From Lutispora sp. (GTDB lineage Bacteria > Bacillota > Clostridia > Lutisporales > Lutisporaceae): 6,803 nucleotides of DNA. Made by a program: the position numbers and the translations under genes. The DNA is taken from the NCBI GenBank assembly GCA_030834765.1, contig JAUQXG010000009.1, forward strand, positions 1-6,803, given 5' to 3'. Below, one piece after another: positions 6,784-6,803 of the stretch (the first letter of the stretch is position 1; every line of letters begins with the position of its first letter). The notes below the pieces were generated by a model. That model saw only the letters and a program-made list of their open reading frames with translations. It ran no database searches and was not told the DNA's origin.

Positions 6784-6803
6784 ATGAGAAGAGATTGGGT
6801 GCA
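6784..6803 (+). CDS. Start of an unidentified gene, truncated by the window end
   Basis: ATG 6784 with a well-spaced AAGGAG begins MRRDWV and runs off the window after 20 bases, too little to identify. A competing start at ATG 6741, in another frame, is open for 21 codons to the window end (MKEEMLKNNLRS...) but has a cramped ribosome binding site. Either frame, or a short leader peptide at 6741 overlapping a gene at 6784, is possible. The terminator at 6673-6699 lies between this gene and the unit upstream, so it is probably a separate transcription unit or one reached by read-through from the 6614-6624 promoter. Confidence 0.4.

Noticed and set aside
1..6803. CRISPR repeats, insertion sequences, tRNA/rRNA genes, attachment sites
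   Set aside because: Reading through the window shows near-continuous conserved coding sequence and no regularly spaced repeats, terminal inverted repeats, transposase motifs or RNA-gene signatures.

Overview
The window is AT-rich, gene-dense bacterial DNA. Every supported gene is on the + strand. Heavy use of AGA/AGG and ATA codons, strong purine-rich ribosome binding sites and GTG/TTG starts point to a low-GC Firmicute. The gene order dnaE - small ORF - pfkA - pyk and the ferredoxin-type oxidoreductase suggest an anaerobe of the class Clostridia. I cannot name the genus from the sequence.

Layout: (1) 1-2094 is the 3' part of dnaE, the replicative DNA polymerase III alpha subunit; its PHP domain and two of the three catalytic aspartates lie upstream of the window. 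(2) 2125-2322 is a 65-residue protein of unknown function with a strong ribosome binding site. (3) 2381-3370 is ATP-dependent 6-phosphofructokinase, pfkA. (4) 3367-5124 is pyruvate kinase with the extra C-terminal PEP-utiliser-like domain; it overlaps pfkA by 4 bases. (5) 5171-5602 is a hotdog-fold acyl-CoA thioesterase. (6) 5604-6608 is an aldo/keto reductase fused to a two-cluster 4Fe-4S ferredoxin-like tail, starting one base after the thioesterase stop. (7) 6609-6803 is the only sizeable non-coding stretch. It holds a perfect extended -10 promoter element, a short leader, a GNRA-loop intrinsic terminator and the start of another gene cut off by the window end.

The six genes read as one co-directional unit with small gaps or overlaps and no convincing internal terminator, closed by the hairpin at 6673-6699. 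The core is housekeeping: the rate-controlling early step and the last step of glycolysis made together, next to the replicative polymerase. The thioesterase and Fe-S aldo/keto reductase are accessory; their coupling suggests they are made together, but their substrates cannot be read from sequence. I see no mobile element, CRISPR array, tRNA or rRNA. Nothing here amounts to a clearly new system. The points most worth a second look are the small protein between dnaE and pfkA, the polymerase-pyruvate kinase neighbourhood, a Tyr in place of a substrate-binding His in PfkA, and the promoter-leader-terminator arrangement at the right end.
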